Assembly (NCBI GenBank): GCA_023105745.1
Contig: JALGQZ010000013.1
Location: forward strand, 1,523,501 to 1,587,500
Reading direction: 5' to 3'
DNA: 64,000 nt
Source of the DNA: Austropuccinia psidii
Taxonomy: Eukaryota; Basidiomycota; Pucciniomycetes; Pucciniales; Sphaerophragmiaceae
Below are positions 10,701-20,685 of the stretch, piece by piece (position 1 is the stretch's first letter; the number at the start of each line of letters is the position of its first letter). The notes beneath the pieces were generated by a model, which saw only the letters and a list, made by a program, of their open reading frames with translations, searched no databases and was not told the DNA's origin. The position numbers and the translations under genes are program-made.

Positions 10701-13700
10701 CTACTCAAATACCTCTTCCTCATTTATTGATTCATCTTTTTCACTTTGTTCTTCCTCTGTGTCTTCTTTTGTGTTTATCAACTTTCCTCTTGGGTAGAAC
10801 CTCTTGACTTGAGATGCTGCAAATATTCTTGCTAATTCTGTTCCATCAAGCTCCTCAAGTTCATATGGTACATTGTTTATTTGTCTGATCACTCTGTAGG
10901 GTCCATTCCATTTATTTTTAGAAAGTAGTCCCCAATTAGTTTCTATTGCTTTGCTGTAAACCAGGACCAAATCTCCTGGATTGAGTGATGATCTTAGTTG
11001 GTGTGCCATTCCTTTATCCCAATATTTCATTTAGTCCTCCCTTGATTTTTTGAGTTTTTCTGCTACTTTCTTTCTCATTACTTCTTTCCCTTCTAATTGT
11101 TTAGCTCTGGCTTCCAGTAATTCCTCAGTTGTGGATATTCTGTGCCATTCTACTGCTAAAAATGTTTTTGTTTCAATGTCAATGGGTAATACTGGTAGTT
11201 GTCCAAATTGGAGTTCATATGGTGAGAAACCAGTTGTCATTTTTGTTGAAATTCTGTCAGCCAAAGTAACCAAAGGCAGATATTTTTTCCATTTTCCTCC
11301 ATTTTCTCTACACATCTTGACTAGTGCATCTTGGAGTTGCTTATGGCCCCTTTCAACCATTCCTTGAGACTCTGGATAATAGGGTGTGGTGACTCTGATC
11401 CTTGATCCTGCTTTCTTTACTGCATCTTGCAATTCTTTCCCAAAATCTGGCCCCCCATCAACAGTTACTTCTTTTGGTGAGCCATACCTGCATATCCATT
11501 CTGAGGTTAACCACTCTGCAACTGCTTTTGCTGTTAATTTGACTAGTCCAACTGTTTCTGGCCATCCTGAAAAATCATCTCTGGCCACAACCATATACTT
11601 CCATCTTCCAGATTTGATATGGACTGCATCCATACTGACCCTTTCAAAGATTGTTGATGTTGCTGTAGATTTTCCTTGTTCCCTTTGTAATTTTTTACTT
11701 CTCTTTTGGCAGGCTAGGGAAGATTGAAACCATTTCTTGACTGATTTCTTCATTCCTTCCCACCAAAATCTTGCTTTAATTCTTCTATAGGTTTTATTTT
11801 CCCCTCTGTGGCCCATGTCTTCATGAAGTGACTTTAAAATGTAGCTTTGAGCTTCTTGACTTGATATCACCAATTGAGGGTTTGGGTTACTTCTTCTTTT
11901 AAGCTGGCCATCTTCCAAGAAAAAGTTGGATGACCTTCTTTTTATGCTTCTAAATTCTTCATCTTTACTTGATTGTGGTTTTTTCATTGTACTTAAGTAT
12001 TCTTGCATTCTCTTCCAAAATCCTTCTTGTTTGGTTGGTACTTCTACTCCTGAAAAATGGAGTGAATTTACATGCTTAGCCCCAAATCCAGCGTGTGGCT
12101 TGATCCACTCTTCTTCTTCATCAAATTCTGGTGCTTCTTCTGAGTTTTTTGGTCTTCTGGAAAGCCCATCTGGCATAGTGAAAGTCTTCCCTGGTTTTTG
12201 TACCAAATCAAAGGAAAATAGTTGAATGAAAGCTACCCATCATGTCATGGGGGCATTGGGTAAGCAAGGGGTCTTGATCATTTCAATTAAAGCCTTGGCA
12301 TCAACTTGTAATTCAAAATGTTGTCCCCAAAGTATTTTCTGAAGCTTCTTGAGAATTCTTGCAACTCCACAGAGTTCCAATTTGGGTTGTGAGTATTTTC
12401 ATTCTAATTTTGAAAAAGATATTGATTCATATAATACTGGTCTGTCTTTTCCTTCTTTATCTTCTTGAGTGAGTACTGCTCCTGCAGCAATGTAGCTTGA
12501 ATCTACTGCTAGCTTAATTTTTCCTGCTCCTTTGTCATAATCCAATTTCTTGAGGGTTATTTCTTCTCCAACTATTCTTCCGAGCTTATGGAAAGCTTCT
12601 TCACATTTTTGATCCCAGTACCAGTCAACATCTTCTCTGGTGAACCTTCTGAGTGGTGATGCAATTTGTGAGAAGTTTTTGATGAACATCCTTACATAGG
12701 AACAAAGTCCAAGAAATCCCCTTATTTCCTTCTTGTTAAGAGGTGTCGGCCAATTTTGAATTTGGTTGATCTTTTGTTTTGAAATTGTTCTTCCTTTGAA
12801 TGATACAACATGCCCTACTATGTCCAAAGCTGGATCACAGAATGCAAACTTTGATCCTGAGATAGTAAGTCCTGCTTCTTTAATTCTGAATAAAACTCTT
12901 TCTAAGGTTATGGCATATTCCCATATAAATCTTCTGATTGATGGGTTTTCTGGTAGTGTTTCTTGGTTGTAAAGTGATCTTGCTCCTTTTATTCCTCCAT
13001 CATCAATAAAAATTCCTACACTTTCTGGTATTTCTTCTTTGAGTATCCAGGTCATTTGGGCTTGGTATACTGCTACTGAGTTGGTGGCTCCTTGGGGTAG
13101 TCTTGTGAGTTGCATCCTTCCAAGGGGTGTTTCAAAAGTGGTGAGGGGTCTTGTAGTAACATCTAATTCTCTTTCATCATATCCTTCCATGATGTCTACA
13201 AATTCTTCAATGTGAGGTGGTAAGCCAGCATCCTTGATGGTGATTTTGTTGAGTTCTTGAAGGTCATGGACAATTATGAGTTTTCCATTTGATTTGGCCA
13301 CACAAAATATTTGGCTTGTGTAGCTTGAGGTGGATTGCTCATAGAGCCCAGTCCTGATGATTTCTCTGATTAATTCAGTAAACTGTGGTAAAATTGATTT
13401 GGGAATGGGAATTGGTTTCTTCTGCCAAGGTTCATGAGGTATTACTGGTATTTTGTAAGGTTTTCCATATGAGTGTTTGCGTAATCCTCTTTCTTCTTCA
13501 CAGAAATCTATTGCTTTTTCCCTTAAGGTAATAACATTTTTGAGTAAATTGATTTCTTCACTTGATAACCATCCTGGTGGGCCAAAATTGACTGCTTGAA
13601 GTCTTTCATGGGTGACCTTGAAGGTTTCTTGAAATATAGGTGGGTTTGGTGATAAGGGTGTCTCATAAGGATCTCTTAACAAAGGTGGTCTTTCCAAAGG

Positions 13701-13790
13701 TGGGTTAAGGTCTTGAGGCATTGGCTCATTGACTGGTCTCACCTTCTTCAGGACTGATTTGTATTTGGCTGCTAAAATTTGGTGATCCAT
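10701..13790 (-). pseudogene. Element B pol: reverse transcriptase, RNase H, integrase (three in-frame stops)
   Basis: One continuous minus-strand frame of about 1,030 codons, ATG 13788-13790 in a good context (A at -3, G at +4). The only defects are stops at 12399-12401 (TGA), 12243-12245 (TGA) and 11031-11033 (TAA). RT motif B is LPQGATNSVAVYQ and motif C is GIFIDDGGI (Asp pair at 12999-13004). The motif A region (EEFVDIMEGYDER) looks shortened. RNase H shows KLAVDSSYIAAGAVL. Integrase has HEDMGHRG, then SLACQKRS where the first Cys of the zinc pair is Ser, then DDE residues in VSMDAVH, TVDGGPDF and MVERGHK, and a GPYRVIRQ tail. No chromodomain follows. It is separated from Gag-Pro by more than 12 kb, which is unusual. 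Confidence 0.85.
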
Positions 13791-13796
13791 CTTCAA

Positions 13797-14252
13797 TTAG
13801 TTATTTTGTTTATTCTTCTTCTTCTTTTTTTAATGATTTCTAAGAATTTGCTAGTGTCCTGAAATCTTGAGGTCTTCACAATTCTTCTTTCTTCTTTCTT
13901 CCATAAAAATGTAGTTTAAGGTCATACAGGACCTACAACTAGGTGTGTAACCCCTGCATATTAGGTATACAAGTCCTGCAGTTTAAGTAATTCAAGAACT
14001 TCCTGGCCTAATCAAAGGGCTTATATTGTTTCTTGAGCTCCTTTGGGCTTGATTTTAGATTCCACTTGACTCTTGTCTTATTCTTCAATATTCATGATTC
14101 GAATTTGATTCAAGATTATTCTGGTTGTTTTATTTCTTGATGAGGAATTTTATTGTCTTAATTGATGGCTTGGGACTCCACTTTGTTCACTTTGGCCAAT
14201 TTGATAATGCTAAACACCTGTGAAGCCCCTTGTTCCTGTTACACAAAGGGAG
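13797..14252. other. Non-coding leader immediately upstream of element B pol
   Basis: No gene is visible on either strand beyond short spurious frames. Directly upstream of the pol ATG (minus sense) the sequence is a purine run of AAG/AAGA repeats. This may matter for translation starts but shows no defined site. Confidence 0.4.
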
Positions 14253-17200
14253 CAGTTTATTGTCATGCTAAGGACAAAAGTGGTCCTTCAGCACTTCTCC
14301 TGACTAGGACAATCCCCTACAGCTTCTTGGCTGTTATTTTTTATAAGTTTCCCTGCCCAAGTCTACAGGGAAAGCAGTTTAGTGTCATGCTGAGGACCTC
14401 TTGAGTCTTCAAGCTTCTTTGAAATCCCAAGGGCAATTTAAGTTGAGTGTTTTCATAATCTTGTTGGTCCATCATGTTGAGTGATTCCTGAGTTCATAAT
14501 TAATCCAGTGAGTAATCCTTCATTCCATAAATCCTGACCCCTTATTCTTCAATTCCAAATGAGTTTCGATCCAGAATTAAAGAAGTGTCCAAGGTCTTGT
14601 GTTGTCCAAAGGTCAATCCATAAGGAACTCCTGATTTTCTTCATAAATAATCTTCTTCATTTTCAGTATTCTGAATAATTTTCCTATGATAAGTTGTTTC
14701 CCAATTCTCTTGCTATTTCTTTAGAATAATTTATTTCCTTTTATTCTTCTGTATTCCTGAATTATACCTGTTATAAAAAATGAAAAATTAAACAATTATA
14801 ATAATAAGATGACTTATAACTGATTTTCATATTGATTGATTGATTTTTTAATAATATTTGTTTCCTAATAATATTCTTTTGGATGAGGGCCCCCCTCTCC
14901 ATTTAAAAATGTTGAGTTGGTTTTTAAATTTTGAAGAGGATATGTTCTCATTCCCCCAAAACTTCCACTATAAGGGATAGTGTAAGAAATAGGTTTACCC
15001 ACCCCTTATTTTTTATAGTGATTCTGATGAGATTAAATAATAATACAGTAGATTCACATGAATTTTCTTTTTTTTAACTTGGACTGAATGGTATTTTTTT
15101 GTTTGATTTTAAGTATAAAATAACCTAAAAATTGGAATATCTGAGTAAGAATGACACTTCAAAGGAAATAATCCTGAATCAAAATCAAGATCATGGAACT
15201 CTTTGGTTAAAGGTGGTAATTTGTGCCATTTAGCAAAAATTGGTGCTCTTGAGAGTATTTATAATTAATATGACATAATTGAATGATCATAATTTGAGTC
15301 CTTTAATCATATAATGACCCTTATGATGCCACAACTCTTCCTTTTGGAATCATCATTGTGACTCAGACTTTATTTCAAGTCCATCCCCTTTATGGTTCAG
15401 ATTTTCTGTTACCCATAAATGCATTCGAGTTATTAAAAAAAATATAAACAGTAAAAATAGATATTTGTACAGTTTTAAAAAACTCTTTTTTGCTTTTGGG
15501 GTTTTTTTTTTTAAATTCCTTTTTGGAAAAAATAGCACATTGAGGTGCTATTAATATGTAAATTCCCCAAATTATGTCATCAATTTATGAGTTTTTAATA
15601 TAAATAGCTCCTTCAGAGTTCAATTAATGCCTTCATGGCACAAATACTTCTTATTTTTAAACAAGTTCCAATCACTTTATTGTAATTCAAGAAATATTTT
15701 GAATAAATTGATTTCTTTTTCTTTTTCTTTTTTTAACCAATTAGTTGGTTTGGAGTTGTTTTTTTTTGTTTTTTTTTAATTATTATTATGATTTAGTTGA
15801 AAAATTAAGCCAATTAAATGGCTCTTGTTGTAATAGTAGGAAAATTATAATAAAAATAATAAATAAACAGAATATTCTTGAGATCATGAATGGGATATTC
15901 CCCTAATTCTTAGTGAAAATGAATAAATAAATTTAAAAAAAGAAAAAATTTGTTCAAAAGTTTCAAGTCAGTACATCTTTATAATACTTGTTTATAATTA
16001 AATAAAATTAGAAAAAATAAGAAATAAAACCTTAGGTAGTTTATAGTATTGCCTAGGACTTATCATCCTTTTATAGTCCTTGTTGAATCTTTTTTTTTGA
16101 ATACTTCAAATAGGCAGTTTATTGTCTTTCCAAGGACCCTTGGTTGATTGTGTTGTAATTTGAGTCCTAGTTGAGAATTCTTAGTGGTGGGCAGTTTATG
16201 GTCTTGCCAAGGACCACAGATTTTCTTTTTTTGTTTTTGTTGATATTGGGTTGATTTCATGTTGATATTTGAAGGGGCAGTTTATGGTCTTGCAAAGGAC
16301 CATTGGTTGATTTCTTTTCTTGATAATACTTTTGGTTTTGATTTATCTTCAAAGCCAAGTTTTAAATTGAATTAAACAGTTTATAGTCTTATTTAGGACT
16401 TCTTTTCACTTCAAAAGTACTTTTAATGTTATAAAATCAGAGAACTATTTTCATGATGAACACCTGTAGCATTCAAAATTAAATATGTCAGTATAATATA
16501 TTATACAATATAAGAGAAAAAAAAGCATAGAAAAGAAAAAATGGCAGTTTAAAGCCTTTCCCAGGGGTTTTATTGTTATTTGCAGCCTATTTTTTTCCTG
16601 TAATTTTTTTTTAATTTTGTTGTTTTTTTTCTAAGACCTGTATCAAGTTTTTATTCTTTTCATTTTATGGCTATCTTGTTTCCCTCATTCATTTCATTAA
16701 ACTAAAAAATTCATAAAATATCAGAAAATCAAATAATCAGTAATAAAATAAGAGTAAGATTAAATTGAGCAGTTTAATGCCTTGCTCAGGGCATTTTTTT
16801 TGATATTGAAGACCTGTAGGTTTTAAAAAAATATTTGAGTATGATTTAATTGTTAAAAGTAAAATTAAATGAAAGAAGAATCCAGCAGTTTAATGTCTTG
16901 CTGAGGACATATTACTGTTTTGTATGCCTGTTTTGTATGCCCTTTAGCATAAAAAAGAAACAAATTTAATAGGATAAATAAACAAATCCAGCAGTTTAAA
17001 GCCATGCTCAGGGCTTATTACTGTTTTTTACTCCCTGTATTTCAGTAAAATAAAGAATCAGTAATCAAAAAAAATAAAATAAAAAAGAAATTGAACAGTT
17101 TAATGCCTTGCTCAGGGCATGTCTGTTATTTGTAGCCCTGTAGCATAAAAAATTAATAAAAAAATAATTCAATTAAAATAAGAAAACCCAGCAATTTAAA

Positions 17201-17567
17201 GCCATGCTGAGGGCTTTTGCCTTTGAAAGGCCTCATTAATTAAAAGAAAACCTGTAAACAAAAGTCAATACATTTATCCATAAAAATAAAATAATGAGAA
17301 TAAAAAACATGAGAAGTTTAAAGCCTTTCCCAGGGCTTATTATACTTATATACATGGAATTTATGTCAGCTTTCAATTATTTATAAGTACTACCTAAGAA
17401 ATAAAAAAACAAGTTAGCAAAAGAAAACCAGCAGTTTATAGCCATACTGAGGGCTTTTATTTATCTTGTTTTATGATTATTTTTAAGGCCTTTGTAAAAA
17501 AATCATCAGTAAATTCAAATAAAATATTGAGTAAAGTTCAAAAATAAATAAGCATTTTATCTATATT

Positions 17568-17601
<34 letters not shown>

Positions 17602-17915
17602 AATAATTATCATCATTTTATTTTATATATATAAAAACTAATTAGTAAGAAATAAAATTAACACAAAACATGAAAATAAATTCAACAGTTTAAAGTCTTG
17701 TTGAGGACTTATTTTCCTTTTAAAAGTATTTTCTTGAGCTTATAAAATCCTGAAATTCGTCCTAATGTTGAATACTGTTTTTCTGCACTTGTTTCTTTTG
17801 TTTTTCATTGAAATATACCTGTATGAAATTAAAAACATAATATTAGCATTTATACAGGCCATATTATTAAAATAAAATTGAAACCAAGCAGTTTTAAGAC
17901 ATGCTGAGGGCTCTT
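14253..17915. repeat. Dispersed array of about 17 covarying stem-loops (hairpin array I)
   Basis: About 17 copies of a 25-nt motif recur at irregular spacing, many near 80-200 bp. The motif is CAGTTTA, a 5-nt left arm, a spacer near TTGCTSAG, then a complementary right arm. Starts are near 14253, 14375, 16035, 16116, 16192, 16278, 16378, 16545, 16770, 16886, 16992, 17096, 17192, 17313, 17432, 17686 and 17889. The arms change together: ATGCC/GGCAT (16770, 17096), AAGCC/GGCTT (16992, 17192, 17313), ATGTC/GACAT (16886), AAGTC/GACTT (17686), TGGTC/GACCA (16192, 16278) and TTGTC/GACAA (14253). Most intervals also carry CCTGTA and an A-rich run. Three copies (16035, 16116, 17889) pair poorly. Function is unknown. 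Confidence 0.75.
17571..17598. repeat. (AT)n microsatellite
   Basis: An uninterrupted run of about 14 AT dinucleotides lies between two hairpin-array copies. Confidence 0.9.
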
Positions 17916-17957
17916 TTTGTTTTATTGTTTTTTATTTTTTTAATATTATTATTATTA

Positions 17958-17958
<1 letters not shown>

Positions 17959-17988
<30 letters not shown>
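17959..17988. repeat. (AT)n microsatellite
   Basis: A second run of about 14-15 dinucleotides, preceded by a short TTA/ATT run, just past the last member of hairpin array I. Confidence 0.9.
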
Positions 17989-17992
<4 letters not shown>

Positions 17993-18055
17993 TTTATTTT
18001 TGGTTATTGATAGAAGGTAATGTAATCAGCTTTACAGGCTAATGTTGAAGACCCT

Positions 18056-18510
18056 AACACCTCCTACCACCCTTTGGGTGGCTGTTTTCATTGCTAATAT
18101 TATTATTATTTTAGAAAAACCACTTTATTCTACTCTTGGCCACTAAGCATGGTTTGTACTTTGATATGTGGGTGCTTCCACCCCCTTACTGTGTTGAAAA
18201 AGTGAGTCGTTTGGGCTGTATTGTGCTATTACACCTTGACAGTGCTTAAAGAGAAGTCGGGTGGCTCTTTTTGTGTAAATGTGTGCTTCAGTACTCTTTT
18301 AGGGTGTTTGATATTTGATTGGGTGAGCTAGTTTTAGCCTCTAGGTGTCTTAGGCTCTTTATGAATATCAGGTCATCACCGTGCTAGTTGTTTTACTCTT
18401 TACCATGCCTTCAATTTGATCAGGTGATCTGTTTTGCTTGTAGGTGTCCTCAAGAGGCACTTTATCATACTCTAAGCCACTTCAGGTGGTTTGCTCTTTG
18501 GTAGATCAGT
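18056..18510. repeat. Cluster of short-loop hairpins (hairpin array II)
   Basis: Seven short inverted repeats occur within about 450 bp, most with 3-4 nt loops: CCACCC-ttt-GGGTGG, GGGTG-cttc-CACCC, GCTA-gttt-TAGC, GGT-catc-ACC, GATC-aggt-GATC, CCTC-aa-GAGG inside GTG...CAC, and CCAC-ttca-GTGG. The cluster is cut by the LTR at 18560. The sequence that resumes at 22690 starts with AGGTGT-ctat-ACACCT, another hairpin of the same style. No coding frame survives here. Confidence 0.5.
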
Positions 18511-18730
18511 TTGAAGACCATTTACTTGTGGCTGATGATCCCCCCAGTACCTAGAATATTGTAAGGTTTGTCTATGAAACTCTTGATAATAGTAGCAAAA
18601 TCAAGAGTACTATGACTGTCCTCAATAGAAATGTATAATATAATAAAATATTATAACCACAAATTTAAATATAATTATTAAAAATAATTATATAAAAAAA
18701 TAAATTTAATTATTATTATAAAAAAATAAT

Positions 18731-18917
18731 CACTGCCTGCATTATTCCATCACCAAGGTCCATGTGATGTCACATCACAAAATTTTGGTTCATTTTAAAT
18801 GACATGTCTGTGTTTATCTATTCCCCATGTGATTTTCAATCAGCCTATATAGATGTGATGGAACAATTTCTATTACATAAACAGTGAAATGGTTCATTTT
18901 ACATAAACCTCAGGTTG
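18731..18917 (+). repeat. Foldback element left terminal inverted repeat
   Basis: It matches the reverse complement of 20500-20685 with only scattered substitutions, including the internal palindromic word TGTGATGTCACATCACA. Confidence 0.85.
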
Positions 18918-19738
18918 TTTATGTAAAATAAACCAGAGGTTGATGTAAAACAACCAGAGGTTGATGTAAAATCAACCATAGGTTGATGTAAAATCAACCA
19001 TAGGTTGATGTAAAATAAACCATAGGTTGATGTAAAATCAACCATAGGTTGATGTAAAATCAACCATAGGTTGATGTAAAATCAACCATAGGTTGATGTA
19101 AAATCAACCATAGGTTGATGTAAAATCAACCATAGGTTGATGTAAAATCAACCATAGGTTGATGTAAAATCAACCATAGGTTGATGTAAAATCAACCATA
19201 GGTTTATGTAAAGTCAACCATAGGTTTATGTAAAGTCAACCATAGGTTTATGTAAAGTCAACCATAGGTTTATGTAGAATCAACCATAGGTTGATGTAAA
19301 ATCAACCATAGGTTGATGTAAAATCAACCATAGGTTGATGTAAAATCAACCATAGGTTGATGTAAAATCAACCATAGGTTGATGTAAAATCAACCATAGG
19401 TTGATGTAAAATCAACCATAGGTTGATGTAAAATCAACCATAGGTTGATGTAAAATCAACCATAGGTTGATGTAAAATCAACCATAGGTTGATGTAAAAT
19501 CAACCATAGGTTGATGTAAAATCAACCATAGGTTGATGTAAAATCAACCATAGGTTGATGTAAAATCAACCATAGGTTTATGTAAAGTCAACCATAGGTT
19601 TATGTAAAGTCAACCATAGGTTTATGTAAAGTCAACCATAGGTTTATGTAAAATCAACCATAGGTTTATGTAAAATCAACCATAGGTTGATGTAAAATCA
19701 ACCATAGGTTGATGTAAAATAAACCATAGGTTGATGTA
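18918..19738 (+). repeat. 22-bp palindromic minisatellite, about 37 units
   Basis: The unit is ATCAACCATAGGTTGATGTAA plus A or AA. It contains the near-perfect palindrome ATCAACC-ata-GGTTGAT, so each unit can fold alone or pair with its neighbour. Variant units GGTTTATGTAAAGTC form two clusters starting near 19197 and 19571. These are 374 bp apart, exactly 17 units, indicating a block duplication. Confidence 0.9.
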
Positions 19739-20206
19739 ATCATGTGGAATGAATTCCTCATCATGTGGAATGAATTCCTCATCACGTGGAATGATTTCCT
19801 AATCATGTGGAATCAATTACTCATCATGTGAAATCAATTCCTCATCATGTGAAATCAGTTCCTCATCATGTGGAATTTATTCCACATCATTTGGAATCAA
19901 CTCCTCATCATGTGGAATCAGCTCCTCATCATGTGAAATGAATACCCCATCATGTGGAATCAATTCCCCATCATGTGAAATCAATTCCACATCATGTGGA
20001 ATCAATTCCTCATCATGTGAAATCAATCTATCATCATTTGGGATCAATTTAACATCATTTGAAATCACTTTCTCATCATGTGGAATCAATTTCTCATCAT
20101 GTGGAATCAATTCCCAATCATGTGGAATCAATGCCTCATCATGTGGAATTGACTCCTCATCAGGTGAAATTGATTCCTAATCATGTGGAAATGATTCCTG
20201 ATTTTA
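19739..20206. repeat. 18-bp minisatellite, about 26 units
   Basis: The unit is close to TCATGTGGAATCAATTCC with frequent single-base variants. Because 18 is a multiple of three and the unit lacks stops in several frames, both strands show open frames with hexapeptide repeats. These are treated as repeat artefacts. Confidence 0.9.
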
Positions 20207-20499
20207 CTTCAACCTATGGTTGATTTTACATTAACCTATGGTTGATTTCACATCAACCCATGGTTGATTTTACATCAACCCATGGTTGATTTTACATCAA
20301 CCCATGGTTGATTTTACATTGACCTATGGTTGATCTTACATCAACCTATGGTTAATTTTACATCAACCTATGGTTGATTTTACATCATCCTATGGTTTAT
20401 TTTACATCAACCTATGGTGGATTTTACATCAACCAATGGTTTATTTTACATCAACCCATGGTTGATTTTACATCAACCTCTGGTTGATTTTACATCAAA
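20207..20499 (-). repeat. 22-bp minisatellite in inverse orientation, about 13 units
   Basis: The unit TTTTACATCAACCTATGGTTGA is the reverse complement of the 18918-19738 unit. It is more diverged between copies (CCTATGG, CCCATGG, CCTCTGG variants) and about a third the length of the left array. Confidence 0.9.
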
Positions 20500-20685
20500 A
20501 ACCTGAGGTTCATGTAAAATGAACCATTGCACTGTTTATGTAATAGAAATTATTCCATCACATCTATGTAGGCTTATTAAAAATCACATGGGGAATAGAT
20601 AAAAACAGACATTTGATTTAAGATGAACCAAAATTTTGTGATGTGACATCACATGGACCTTGGTGATGGGATAATGCAGGCAGTG
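20500..20685 (-). repeat. Foldback element right terminal inverted repeat
   Basis: It mirrors 18731-18917 and ends GGATAATGCAGGCAGTG immediately before the ATAAT duplication. Confidence 0.85.

Larger units (their letters stand above)
18731..20685. mobile_element. Foldback (long inverted repeat) element built of palindromic minisatellites
   Basis: A 1,955-bp unit flanked by ATAAT at 18726-18730 and 20686-20690. Its termini begin CACTGCCTGCATTAT and continue as about 187-bp inverted repeats (18731-18917 and 20500-20685) that look more than 90% identical. Inside, a 22-bp minisatellite (18918-19738) and its reverse complement (20207-20499) extend the symmetry, leaving an 18-bp minisatellite as the central loop. 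There is no transposase, so it would be non-autonomous. The CACTG ends fit CACTA-like and some other cut-and-paste groups, but the 5-bp duplication does not settle the superfamily. Confidence 0.75.

Noticed and set aside
11050..12225. Plus-strand frames of about 100 codons across element B integrase
   Set aside because: They are antisense shadows of a well-supported minus-strand integrase.
17571..17988. (AT)n runs as possible cruciform or regulatory elements
   Set aside because: Simple microsatellites are common in AT-rich DNA and nothing else in the context supports a function.
19877..20180. Open frames on both strands with hexapeptide repeats (PHDEELI-like and SSCGIN-like)
   Set aside because: They are produced by an 18-bp minisatellite without stops. 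Both strands are open at once and no start context, flanking gene or family supports translation.
18918..20499. CRISPR-like appearance of regular 22-bp and 18-bp repeats
   Set aside because: The repeats are contiguous with no unique spacers, the genome is eukaryotic, and no cas genes are present.
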